Assembly (NCBI GenBank): GCA_022376515.1 | Contig: WTXI01000018.1 | Coordinates: 1-64,000, forward strand | Length of the DNA: 64,000 nucleotides | From: Lactifluus volemus | Lineage: Eukaryota > Basidiomycota > Agaricomycetes > Russulales > Russulaceae | Reading direction: 5' to 3' | Part shown: in pieces, positions 47,448-59,635 of the stretch | Layout: each line of letters opens with the position of its first letter | How positions within the stretch are numbered: the stretch's first letter is position 1 | Position numbers and translations under genes: made by a program | The notes under the pieces: model-generated | What the model saw: only the letters and a program-made list of their open reading frames with translations | Told to the model about the DNA's origin: nothing | Databases searched by the model: none

Positions 47448-49437
47448 TCATTTTGGTGCATTTTCTTGTCGCAGCTCGCACCGGAAGAGAAGGGGTTGGA
47501 ACCATAACCGCGCGGAAACGGAACGCGCCCGCTCCAGCTCCGGCTCATGCTCCCGCTGCACCCATTCCCGTACCGCCTCTTGCTCCAACTCTCGCTCCAG
47601 CTCCTTCATCCGCTCCCACTCCAACGCCCGCTCCTGCTCCTGCTCCTGCTTCTCCTGGATCTGCGCCAACACCGACCTCGGCTCTGGCTCCAGCAGGCGA
47701 TGTCGATTCCACAGGCGGTGTAGATCCCACTCTTTCCTAAACTTGAATTCCTTGCTGCAGCACCGCCAGCTGCCAGAGTATCGAACATCGAGTAGATTGG
47801 GGAACAGTTCCTTATCCTCCAGACGAAGAGACTGAGAGTGACTCCCCTCTCCGAACAGTGCATCTGGCACGCAGAGATCCTTCACACTCCCAAGTGGCAT
47901 GAAAAGTTCACGCCACTGTGTTTCGTCGACTTCGTTGTGCGATCCTGACGACAGATCGGGTTTCTCGTGCCGGAGCGTGAGCTCCTCCACGGCAGAGAGC
48001 ACGGGCGAAAGCTTTTTAAGGATCTGAACTGCGGTCGCTACCTGCCAATCCAGATGTCTGCAAAGGACCCGCAAACGCAAGGGATGTTGCTGCAGATGGG
48101 GGTCTGAAATTAAACCAACAGAACTCTCATCGAAATTGAGTTGGGTAGAGCTAAAACCGAGGCTCTCTGATGCCTGCATAAACTGCAAGAGGCGGGGAAC
48201 AGTGAAAGTGAGTTGATTGAAAAACTGGACATCGAGGGAGTTGAGGGAAGGCGCCCTGATCCGAGAAAGAAGACCTTCGAGGTAAGCACTCACACCTCGA
48301 AATGAGAAGAGGTGAAGGTGAGGAAGAGTGACGTTGGTGGTGAATGGGATATATAGTTGCCTCGAAACATCGCGGTTTGGGAGAGACGCATGAAAATGAA
48401 TGATGAGTCTCGAGCTGGGGTGTGTGTGAAATCCGTGTGAGTATATAACTTGGGGGAAGTAGGCTGATGCCGGGATATCGATAAGCTCGAGGTTAACCAA
48501 GCCCGTAGTATTGGGGGTAGAGGAGATGGAATTGGAAGACAACTCATCCACATGTGGCGTAGATTAGGTGCCCGAAACGTTTCGAGAGAGGCGAGGTGTG
48601 TAGAATCGTGGGACCGAGACTCGATATTCATGCGTTCCAGAATCGGGAATTCCTCGTTCAGAGGTGTGGTGAACTTGCTTAATTTAGAGGCAGGTACCCC
48701 AAGGGAAACACGGTGCAAACGGTCAGAGTGACCGAGTGCAAGCAGGACACCCTCTTCGTCCTCTGCTGTCATCTCACGATTGCTGTCGTCGTAAAAGACG
48801 GTGAGCGGAAGGGGAGGTGAATGGGCTAGCATGTCTGCTACAGGCACACCATATGTGCAGAGAAGATGAAGGTCCAATCGTAAAGGTGATGTAAGAATGA
48901 GCTGCCGCCACCGTCGGCAAACCCAAGCTGGCTTGTACCACGAACGTTGGCGGCACCACTTGCGGACTAATCGGACGTTCTCATCATCATCTTCGTCCTC
49001 GATATCAAGTAGATAGACATAGAATATGTGGAGAAGGACGTCATCGTTAAGGGTATGGATAGGTGAATATGGTTTGTCGCTAAGGGACCCTATTGATTCA
49101 CGAGTTGGTGCGTGGAATAGGGCAACCAATTTTAGGACTCACGAGTTGGTGAACGTAGGCGTCGCCGCTTATTAGGGTGCCAATGAGCCGTGGTAGATAT
49201 GTGTAGTAGTGAAGGGGATGTGGTTGAAGATTGAAGTGTGTTGGCCTCATTTGTGTCTTCACATCGTAGGCAGTGTCTTTGACATGGCGGCGTTGGGCTG
49301 TGTCCAAACTTTGAGGAGCATCTTCTCCTCGTTTCCCCCGAGGTTGTGTTTTCAATGCGGTCGGTGTAATGGGGATAAAGGGATAGGCGGGGCGAGGGCG
49401 AGGGCGAGGGCGAGGTAAGATTCTTGTGGCAAGACAC
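47448..49437 (-). CDS. F-box-like protein, copy A (frame broken)
   Basis: Probable substrate adaptor of an SCF ubiquitin ligase, inferred from the N-terminal F-box-like motif (PIHTLNDDVLLHIFYVYLLD ... WVCRRWRQLILTSP). LRR-like sequence follows. From the 5' end, exon 1 ends at 49,143, a 53-nt intron follows, and the body starts at 49,089. The Met codon of copy B is ATA here (49,198-49,200). An in-frame ATG upstream at 49,437 could start a longer N-terminus. The body runs open to about 48,515, where CCCCC replaces the CCCCCC of copy B and shifts frame. A second C loss near 48,454 is compensated by a 2-nt loss downstream. From 48,551 to 47,448 the frame is open again and ends in a modest Glu/Arg-rich tail. 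It is a pseudogene or a victim of homopolymer errors. The pair with 51,135-53,483 is head-to-head. Confidence 0.65.
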
Positions 49438-49499
49438 GCCCTTCCATCGGAAAATCCCGCATGTCGCTCACGTGATTTTTCTCTTTCCAACTCGGATGC

Positions 49500-50220
49500 G
49501 CAGCTGGAGCAAGCAGGAGCAGCATCAGCACCGCCTGTAGAAGCGGGAGCGCATCACCTCACTGACTTACATTTGCCATAACTGGATCCATTTCCAATCT
49601 CTGAATTTGTCCCAAGAGGGGAAACCGTCCCGGACGCCTTTGGATAGTCGAACACAAAACGCCGAGGGTCCAGTTCCATGCAAGAAGGAATTCGAGACCT
49701 ACAAACCCAATGGAACATCCTGGTATACGTCACAAACAACTTGCGTCACAATATGCGTGCGAGTTGGTCGAAGAGAAGGCACATGGGAAATCGGAAAGCA
49801 AAAACGTATGGGGAGATTCATGCCCAACTACGATTTTGAATATCCCCATTTTCTTTTCCCCCATCTCGGTTTGTATCTTCGTGCCAGGTAGTTACTGTTT
49901 TTTTTAACGAGGTTGTGAAATAATGTTTCACACTTGCGCGGTGGATGGTAGTTCGAACTGGTGTTTAGTCTGGGCGTTGCAACACCACCTGGCCGCCTCG
50001 CTATCCCCCTTCTAGTTTGCATAGTTCACGTTACTGTCAGTGTGTTGAATGCAGACTTGTAAAAGAAAGAATGGGAGTCGCAACCCGGCTCTAAGTTGGC
50101 GAGTCGTCCACATTTTGGCACTTGACCTTGCAACAACGCAATGTCTACAGCATTTGGAAAAGAGCTACCAAAGATGAGTCAAGAAATGACATCGTGATTC
50201 CAAATGACTGCGCTATGAAA
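49500..50220 (+). repeat. Dispersed repeat G, copy 1
   Basis: Collinear with 53,730-54,420. Landmarks are CACCGCCTGTAG, ATAA.TGGATCCATTTCC, GGAAACCGTCC.GGACGCCTT, CACATGGGAAATCGGAAAGC and TTGTATCT. The stretch begins with GGAGC-type sequence, like the end of the F-box tail, so the repeat may derive from the 3' end of an F-box gene. Confidence 0.7.
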
Positions 50221-51134
50221 AGGGAAAGAGTATTGTAAATGTAAGTTCAGGAAGTAAGTAGGTGCGATATTGAGTGTCGAAGTGGGGTCCACCCAATGAA
50301 AGACTTAAAGACTTGAACAGAGACGAGCGAAGAACATAGCTCATTCTACGAAAGGACAGTTGCAGATCACGGCAAAGTCGAAAGGATTGATTTCCTGAGC
50401 GTGACTCGCAGATCGCACGGTACGAGACGATAAAAGCGTTACCAAGAGCGATACCGAAAAAAAAGAGCCCTACGAGTGGTCGACTGTACATGAGCGCTGA
50501 GCCCAAGAACGAGATCGTACCCCAAGATGCGTCGTTGCTGCATGCTCGTTCGTTTGTACCGACTGGATCACCGAGGAGACTATAAACTATGAGGGAGTCT
50601 CTCTTTGAGTTGTCCGCAAAGTTACTGCCTTGCCGTTGTGCATGTGAGAAAGGAAATAAAGATGGCGCGCAAGAAGACCAGAGGCTATCAGCCTGAGTTA
50701 CATTCAATGTCCCCGGAAAAAAATTAGAGACGGTTAGAAACGAGCGAAGAACATAGCTCATTCCGCCGTAAGACAGTTGCGGGTGATGTTGATCAAAGCA
50801 GAGTCGAAAGAGACGTATCGCATGTCATTTCCACAGAAAACAACAGCCCGCGAAATCTAACGTGCGAAAAACATGTCGTGAAGATCGAAAACATACGCTT
50901 TGGAGCATTTGTGTCGCGGCTCGCACCGAAAGAAGTACAGTAGGTGATAGAACCATGGCCGCGCGGAAACACTAGTACTGACAGCGCATCGCACGGGGTA
51001 GGAAAATCACGTGAACGACAAGGATCCTCCAACGTTTGGACACAGCAATGCCGCCATGTCAAATACACAGCCCCAGCTATTGACATGAGGATAACACATT
51101 TCAATCTTTAACCACATCCCCCTCGCTACTACAC
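50221..51134. other. Intergenic between the F-box pair, contains repeat F copy 2
   Basis: Positions 50,540-50,780 are repeat F copy 2. Positions 50,250-50,310 resemble 54,490-54,560 (GTGTCGAAGTG.GGTCCACC). Positions 50,810-50,990 resemble 47,350-47,530 in part (CATGTCGTGAAGATCGAAAAC). The 182-codon minus ORF 50,213-50,761 covers these repeats and has no motif; I do not call it. Confidence 0.55.
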
Positions 51135-53296
51135 ATGTCTACCACCGCTCATTGGCGCCCTAATAAGCAGCGACGCCTACATTCACCAACTCGTGAGTCC
51201 TAAAATTGGTTGTCCCTATTCTACGCACCAACTCGTGAATCAATAGGGTCCCTTAGCGACAAACCATATTCACCCATCCATACTCTTAACGATGACGTCC
51301 TTCTGCACATACTCTATGTCTATCTACTTGATATCAAGGACGAAGATGATGATGAGAATGTCCGATTGGTCCGCAAGTGGTGTCGCCAACGTTGGTGGTA
51401 CAAGCTAGCTTGGGTTTGCAAACGGTGGCGGCAGCTCATTCTTACATCACCTTCACGATTGGACCTCCATCTTCTCTGCACATATGGTGTGCCTGTAGCA
51501 GAGATGCTAGCCCATTCACCTCCCCTGCCGCTCACTGTCTTTTACGATGACAGCAGTCGTGAGATGACAGCAGAGGACGAAGAGGGTGTCCTGCTTGCAC
51601 TCGGTCACTCTGATCGTTTGCACCGTATTGCCCTCCAGATACCAGCCTCCAAATTAGGCAAGTTCACCACGCCAATGAACGAGGAATTCCCAATCCTGGA
51701 ACGCATGTTCATCGAGTCTCGGTCCCATGGTTCTACAAATCTCGCCTCTCTCAAAACCTTTCGAGCACCTAGTCTACGCCACATATGGACGAATTGCCTT
51801 CCAATTCCAATTCCTTTACCCCCCAATACTACAAGCTTGGTTAACCTCGAGCTTATAGATATCCCGGCATCCGTCTACTTCCCCCCAAGTTATATACTCA
51901 CACGGCTTTCACACACGCCCCAGCTCGAGATTCTCGTCATTCATTTTCATGCGCCTCTCCCAAACCGCGATGTTTCAAGGCATATCCCATTCACGACCAA
52001 TGTGACTCTTCCTCACCTTCACCTCTTTTCATTTCGAGGTGTCAGTGCTTACCTGGAAGGTCTCCTTTCTCGGATCAATGCTCCTTCCCTCAACTCCCTC
52101 GATGTCCAGTTCTTTAATCAACTCACTTTCACTGTTCCATGCCTCTTGGAGTTCATGCAGGCATCAGAGGGCCTCGGTTCTAGCTCTGTCAAACTCACAT
52201 TCGATGAGAGTTCTGTTGATTTAATTTCAGACCCCCATCGGAGTTGGCGGCAACGTCCCTTGCGTTTGCGGATCCTTTGCAGACATCTGGATTGGCAGGT
52301 AGCGACTGCAGTACAGATCCTTGGACAACTTTCGCCTGTGCTCTCTACCGTGGAGGAGTTCACACTCTGCCATGAGAGGCCCAATCAGTCATCAGAGTTG
52401 CACAACGAAGTCGACGAAACACAGTGGCGTGGACTTTTCATGCCACTTAGTAGTATGAAGAAACTCTGCGTGCCAGATACACTCTTCGGAGAGGGGAGAT
52501 GCTCTCAGTCTCTTCGTCTGGGGGACAAGGAACTGTTCCCCAATCTATTCGAGGTTCAATACTCTGGCAGCTGGCGGTGCTGCGGCACAGAATTCCAGTA
52601 TAAACAGGAGTGGGATCTACACTGCCAGCAGGAGTGCCCCCTGCAGAAGTGGCAGCCAGATTGGGAGCGGATGCAGGAGAAGGAGCCGGAGTCGGAGTGG
52701 GTGCAGGAGCGAATGCGAGAGTGGGAGCGGGAGCTGGAGCGGGAACGGGAGCGGGAATGGGAGCGGGAACGGGAGCGAGAGCGGGTGCGGGAGCAGGAGC
52801 AGGAGCGGGCGCGGGAGCAGGAGCGGGAGCAGCAGGTACGGGAGTGGGAGCGAGAGTGGGAGCAAGAGCAGGAACAGCGGGAGCGGGAGTGGCGGGAGCG
52901 GGAGTGGGAGCGTTGGGAGCGGGAGTGTGAGCGGCGGGAGCGGGAGCGGGAGCGGCGGGAGCAGGAGCAGGAGCGTTGGGAGCAGGAGTGGGAGCGGCGG
53001 GAGCGGCGGGAGAGGGAGCGGGAGCGGCGGGAGCAGGAGCAGGAGCAGGAGCAGGAGTGTTGGGAGCGGGAGTGGAAGCGGCGAGAGCGGGAGTGGGAGC
53101 GGGAGCAGAAGCGGGAGCGTTGGGAGCGGGAGAGGGAGCGGCAGGAGCGGGAGCGGGAGCGTTGGGAGCGGGAGCAGGAGCAGGCACAGGAGAGATGGAA
53201 GCGGGAGAGGGAGCGGTGGGAGCGGAAGCGGAAGCGGGAGCAGGAGCAGGCGCTGGAGCGTTGGGTGCGGGAGAGGGAGCGGCGGGAGCGGGAGTG

Positions 53297-53354
<58 letters not shown>

Positions 53355-53483
53355 AGGTTGCGAGAGCAAGAGCTCGATCGGAAGCGGGAGTTCGAGCGGA
53401 AGCGGAAGGAAGATGAGAGCGGGGAGTGGGTTCCACGGTGGGTTCCACGTCCATACAATAAGCCTATATTATCTGTTAGATAG
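51135..53483 (+). CDS. F-box-like protein, copy B, with giant Glu/Arg-rich tail
   Basis: Probable SCF substrate adaptor. Exon 1 is 51,135-51,192 (MSTTAHWRPNKQRRLHSPT), followed by a 54-nt intron and exon 2 at 51,247-53,483, about 763 aa. Domains in order are: an F-box-like region at residues 20-80 (PIHTLNDDVLLHILYVYLLD; WVCKRWRQLILTSPSRLDLH), a long LRR-like or uncharacterised body to about residue 490, and then about 250 residues of EREREW/EQEQE/RERER sequence. The tail ends in WVPRPYNKPILSVR. It could form a single charged alpha-helix or coiled coil. It is encoded by a GGGAGC-type hexamer repeat and is much longer than in copy A. The first ATG matches the position that is ATA in copy A. Codon and composition bias in the tail come from the repeat, not transfer. 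Confidence 0.75.
52670..53420 (+). repeat. GGGAGC-type hexanucleotide repeat inside the F-box gene
   Basis: Degenerate (GGGAGC/GAGCAG/GAGCGG)n repeat of about 750 bp, purine-rich on the coding strand. A pure AGGAGC run lies near 53,295-53,355. Since the units contain no stop in any frame, long open frames exist on both strands here (Pro/Ala-, Ser/Arg- and Leu/Pro-rich). Only the Glu/Arg frame is continuous with a real domain. Confidence 0.9.
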
Positions 53484-53729
53484 CGTTCAGTCGTAGGCAA
53501 CAAGACTGAAGTGAACGCGTCGAAGAGTACGTTCTTTTATACTGTCCAAAGTAGATAGAAATGTCCAGAATAATGAGAATTTTTATTCTACCCATAATCG
53601 TGTATCTAAGTGTCCAGGGAGCTAGTCCAGTACATAAATTGTCATTAATCATGACTATGTGTCCTCGCTGATCTGCGGTTTCCGCCGGCCGGTCCACTGA
53701 TCCGGGTCGCGTCTCAACATTTCAGGAGC

Positions 53730-54420
53730 GAAAGCGGGTGGGAGCGGGAGCGAGAGTTGGAGCAGGAGGAGCAGGGTCAACACCGCCTGTAGTAACGGGA
53801 TCGACATCCCCCTTTTTGCCATAATGGATCCATTTCCCTGGAGGGGAGACCGTCCGGGACGCCTTCAAAGAAACACTCGGTAGTCGGACACAAAATGACG
53901 AAGGTCCGGTTCCTGTGCAAGAAGGAATTTCAAGACCTACAAACTCAATGGAACGTCCTGGTTGTACGTCATAAATCTTCGATGAGAGGCAGCAAATTAT
54001 GTGTGCGAATTGAGGCACACGGGACATCGGAAAGCAAAACGTGTGGGGAGATTCATGCCCAACTGTGATTTTGAATAGCCCCATCTCGGTTTGTATCTGT
54101 CTTGTGTGTGCCAGGTAGTTACTGTCTTTTGTGATGAGTTTGCGAAACAATGTTTCACACCGCGCGGTGGATGGCACGTTGGCTAAAAGTAGCTCGAACT
54201 TGTGTTTGGTTTGGAGTTTGTGCCACTCTGGAGGCTGCAGGCGCCTCACCTGGTTTACATAGTTCACGCCACCTTCAGTGTATTAAATGCAGACTTTTAA
54301 AAGAAAGAACGGGAGTTGCAAGTTCCATGTTTTGGGACTTGACTGTGCAACATCATGTCTATTTGGAAATGAGCTACAAGATGAGTCAAGAAATGACATC
54401 GTGATTCCAAAAGACTGCGA
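53730..54420 (+). repeat. Dispersed repeat G, copy 2
   Basis: Second copy of 49,500-50,220, downstream of F-box copy B, starting with a short GGAGC stretch. Positions 54,420-54,695 continue with similarity to 50,220-50,310 and then lead into the 3' end of the glucanase. No gene is seen. Confidence 0.7.
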
Positions 54421-54695
54421 TACGAAAAGTGAAAGGGTATTGTAACTGTAAGTTCAGGAAGTGGGTCCGATCTAAAATGCCAGACGAAAGTCCAAAAGTA
54501 GGTACGATGAGTGTCGAAGTGAGGTCCACCAAAAGAAAGAGTAAAAAAATAGGTGCGATGGTGGGCGTACGAAGTTTGTGGGAAATAAAAACGCGCCAAT
54601 ACCCGAATCCGGAGTCGGGCACCCGCGTTCCCAAGCCTGTTGAGGAGTTCGCCGTTTGCCGTTTGCCGGGGGCCAATAGAAGAGCCACGCTATTT

Positions 54696-56274
<1,579 letters not shown>

Positions 56275-56313
56275 ATTGGACAGGTCATAATCTGTTAGTT
56301 GACGGAAGTTCAT

Positions 56314-56958
56314 TTATACCGCACATTCAGTGGCCGGCAATCGCAAACATCAAGAACAAGCCGCGGAGATAGCTCGGGTTCATTCCATCTCAGCTGCACG
56401 GCTGGGACCAATAAATTTTATTCTTCTCAAAATGTAGTCTGTATTCCCATTATAGCACCCATCTACCCCCGCTAGCAACAATTGGCAAGAGCGTCTCTGC
56501 TTACGTTAAAATGAAGAATCAAAAAGGTCATATCGGGCTGCATTTGGAAAGTCAGCCGCCTTTTCAGGTGTGTTCTACGAGCTGTCCCGTGGTCAGTCAT
56601 GGAACACCACTAGGTCATGATGTTGACTCCAGTGACGCCAGTTGATGTCAGCACGGATTCTTTCAGTCACTGGTGCCGTCAGCGAGTCTGATCTGGATCA
56701 ATGTGTAAGCGACCTCCGCCTCTTGTTTCAACCGACCGAGCTACAACGTGAATAGCCAGGCGCACTTTAGGAGGTTACAATATTACGAAGCCCATCAGAT
56801 GATGCCGTCAGTTAGAAGAGAACATTATCCTGGTATTGAAACATCAATTAAGTGCAAACCCCCGCGGACCAAGCAGTGCATCCATTATACGAAGATAGAA
56901 AATGGTTCAGGGGGACGACGATCTCTGTGAAGTATAGGGCCTGGAAATAGAGGGGACG
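56314..56958. other. Intergenic, 5' flank of the glucanase
   Basis: No gene is supported. It probably includes the glucanase promoter on the left and the 3' flank of the next minus-strand gene on the right. Confidence 0.5.
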
Positions 56959-58289
56959 TCATGCACCCATTGTATGGCGGCGACGTCTGTTAACGGGGGG
57001 GATCTTTGACACGGACTGAGATAACACTCTGAGGTAAACACCTAATTTGCTGACAACCCCTCTTGACCAGCCAATGGCCTGGTCTAAAGGCGCGAGTCTA
57101 CGGGTCGCTTCCGGCAAAGCTTCGATAGCCAAGGACCCTGGGTCGTCAATGTCGCCATCATGGTCGTCTGAGATGCGAGCGCGCTCGGTCCACCCGTTCG
57201 CAAGGCCCAGGCCAACACCCGAACCGCTAACGCCTAGAGACGCGAGCACTGCGCGAGTTCGCACAGTACTTTGGGCGGGACGCACTAAGGGCTCCCTCAG
57301 CGCCGCCCGTGCTCCGCCATCCGCATTCTGAAACCACATCCGACACGCAAGAAGCTGCAACTCGCAGGGACGACATAGCTTACCCGTCGGGCCATGATCG
57401 CACCGCGGAAGTGTTGGTGCACGGTCTCTGTCGCCTGCAGCCTCGACAGCATTGAGGAATTTCTCCGTTGTAAAATGCACCTCGGGTGAGAAGATGGGTG
57501 AATGTGGTGATGTCGGCGTTGGAAGGGTGAGCACAACTGAGGGCAGGGACTCGATGTGCGCGTCGAGATCCGCAGCATCGGAAGCAGGAGGGCTACCGAT
57601 GTGAAGAGACAGGGAGGAGTTGAGGCTGGAACGCTCCAGCACGAACTGCTCGGCCGAGAGGCACATACCCGAGGCTTCCTGCACATGGGAGAACACCATC
57701 CCGGAAAATTCGTCAACGAAATGAATCGCGTTATCTGCAGAGTCGACGAAATGACTATTAGAGCTGTCGTTTGAGAAAGTGACGCCAGTTTCTGGGTTGG
57801 ATGAGTCATCTTGCTCGAGAATAGGACAAAGTGATATTCGCCCTGATTGGCGAGGCTCGGGAGGGGTAAAGTTCTCAATGAAACGGGTCGCACGTCGGGA
57901 ATCTGGCGGAGACAAATATAATGAACTCGCGACGTTTCGTTCGGACCTAATCGAGCAAATATTTCCCTTGCTTCGTCTCAAGGTGTTCTTGACCCTGCCG
58001 TGAGTACCGATGTCACTTGCATGAGCTCCGTGACCCTACAAGCATTGAAAAACAAGATATCGTAGAGATGGACGAATTACTTACTTGACCGTCATGATTA
58101 AACATGTGTTGCTTGTGAGGTTGGAAAATGATTAGTCAATGTGCTCCGAGTGTGTAGAGGAGGCCAGCGAACCAAACTATGAATAAAGGATGGGTTGAGG
58201 GGTTCAGAATTGTCATCGAAATTGTCATTTTCCTCGGTCGGGATGTTAGCAACGTCCCAGATGGTCCTCGAGGGACTATGTGTCGACAT
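56959..58289 (-). CDS. Hypothetical low-complexity protein, multi-exon
   Basis: I do not recognise it. The main exon is open from the intron at about 58,036 to 56,959 (about 350 residues). It is rich in Ser, Pro and acidic residues (SSNSHFVDSADNAIHFVDEF; VVLTLPTPTSPHSPIFSPE), with a Cys cluster CDHGPTGKLCRPCELQLLAC that could bind metal. Upstream, a clear intron (GTAAGTAATTC ... GCTTGTAG, about 58,037-58,084) joins it to MFNHDGQ. A further exon may start at MSTHSPSRTIWDVANIPTEE (58,289), but I could not fix the join, so the 5' end is uncertain. The opposite strand is also partly open (57,047-57,331; 57,556-58,003) but without motifs. Confidence 0.5.
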
Positions 58290-58412
58290 CCTAGGGTAGA
58301 CCGCCACTGGGACGAAAATTAGCTTAAGAGAGGGGAAGCGAACGGCGCTGTACGCACAAGAACGGCGGCGGCTTCTGTGGGAGACAGGTACCTCGAAAGA
58401 CTGGGGAGGCAT

Positions 58413-58976
58413 TGGTGAAGCATTTCTCGTAAAAAAACAGTATTCATACTGGACGTGGCTTCACGATGGTATTCACGATTGTGCGGGCTCTTCTCAAAGT
58501 AGGGAGGAATACACTGCTGGTGGAGCCGGAGCAGTTCCCGGACATCCTAACGCTGCGAGGGAAAGAGCGTGGCTAGGGATAAGCCAGGTGAACATGACCA
58601 AACAAATAAAACGCGCTGCTTTTCTCAGCACGTGACTCCTATCGAGATGCTCAACCAATCGGACATTAGCAGTTAGTCATCAACAAGTATTTTTAAAAGA
58701 GTGCATAGACTGGACAATGTTTATCATCGAATTACTGTCGTCCATCCTGCAGAGCATATTGGCGAGTGGCTAAATGACCAGGGACAATGAAAAAAAAAAA
58801 AAACAGTTAATAAAGACGTCCGCATTGCACGGCAAGAGGGGACAACAACTACAGTAGTAGCTAACGTGCTGCCAACATAAATTCTGATAATAAAAACAAA
58901 GTCAGCGCGTGCCAATATGAAAAACGAGAGTAAGATCTCGACGCACTTTAAGAAAAGTGGTAGTGTATAGACGGCT
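58413..58976. other. Intergenic, no gene seen
   Basis: Contains an A run at about 58,790-58,803 without flanking duplications. It also holds the 3' flank of the COX6 gene. I see nothing else. Confidence 0.5.
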
Positions 58977-59440
58977 CTACGACGAAAATAATTCTTCCTT
59001 TGTGTCTATGCCTGGAAAAACAAGGTAAATTTCGACAAGGGCCCCGTGGATACGCGCAAAAGGAAAAACGCACCCAACTCTTCCCGAACCGGTTTGAGTT
59101 CATCCAGATACGCCTGGTATTGAGCCTGGTTCTCCACCTTTTCCTTGATACCCTCAAAAATCCTCACCGCGGTCGCATAGTCGTTCACGCGGCGGGACGC
59201 ACGGACGGCAGACTCGACGACGGCGGGTGCGGGGACGAGATCGTGGGCAAAGCAGTTGTTCAATCCGCGTTGGACCTCGAATAGGTCCTCCGCAGATTGG
59301 AAAAAGTTGACGTAGCGCTGCGTGAACGATTCGAACGTCTCCTGGTGTTGTGTACTTGACGAACGGGCCAGCCTGGGCGCCACACGCGAGACTGTGGTTG
59401 GGCGGGTACGGAGAAGGGTAGAGAATACTTGTGTGCGCAT
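58977..59440 (-). CDS. COX6: Cytochrome c oxidase subunit 6 (mammalian Va type)
   Basis: Nuclear-encoded structural subunit of respiratory complex IV, in the mitochondrial inner membrane facing the matrix. Exon 1 is 59,440-59,074 and exon 2 is 59,011-58,977 (35 nt), separated by a 62-nt GT-AG intron, giving 133 aa. The N-terminus MRTQVFSTLLRTRPTTVSRV ... LARSS is a typical Arg-rich mitochondrial presequence. The mature part has the family pattern: ETFESFTQRYVNFFQSAEDL, FEVQRGLNNCFAHDLVPAP, ASRRVNDYATAVRIFEGIKE, QYQAYLDELKPVREELG, then IDTKEELFSS from the small last exon. Unspliced reading would give a foreign tail, so the intron call is firm. It is followed upstream by the siroheme gene on the same strand, about 195 bp away. 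Confidence 0.93.
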
Positions 59441-59635
59441 GTCTAGCTGAAAGAAGGAAAATGGGCTGGCAACAGCAGCGATGACGACGAACAGAAGCAG
59501 ACGAGCGGAGGAAAACTATGACGGTCGGGAATACCAGCGGCTTTTTTTCTCACCCGGGAAACTCCGAGTCAGGTACAACCCCACTCTTTACTTCGGAGAA
59601 ATTATCTACCGCCATGCTGTTCCGCTAAACCCTTC

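Noticed and set aside
50213..50761. Minus-strand 182-codon ORF between the F-box genes
   Set aside because: It covers dispersed repeat F, whose other copy at 46,900-47,230 is not open over the same length, and no motif is visible.
52447..53503. Minus-strand ORFs of 335, 315 and 250 codons (Pro/Ala-, Ser/Arg- and Leu/Pro-rich)
   Set aside because: They exist only because the GGGAGC-type repeat has no stop codons. The plus-strand Glu/Arg frame is continuous with a recognisable F-box protein, the others with nothing.
58785..58808. A run as the tail of a retroposed element
   Set aside because: No flanking direct repeat and no paralogous empty site. It looks like a plain homopolymer.
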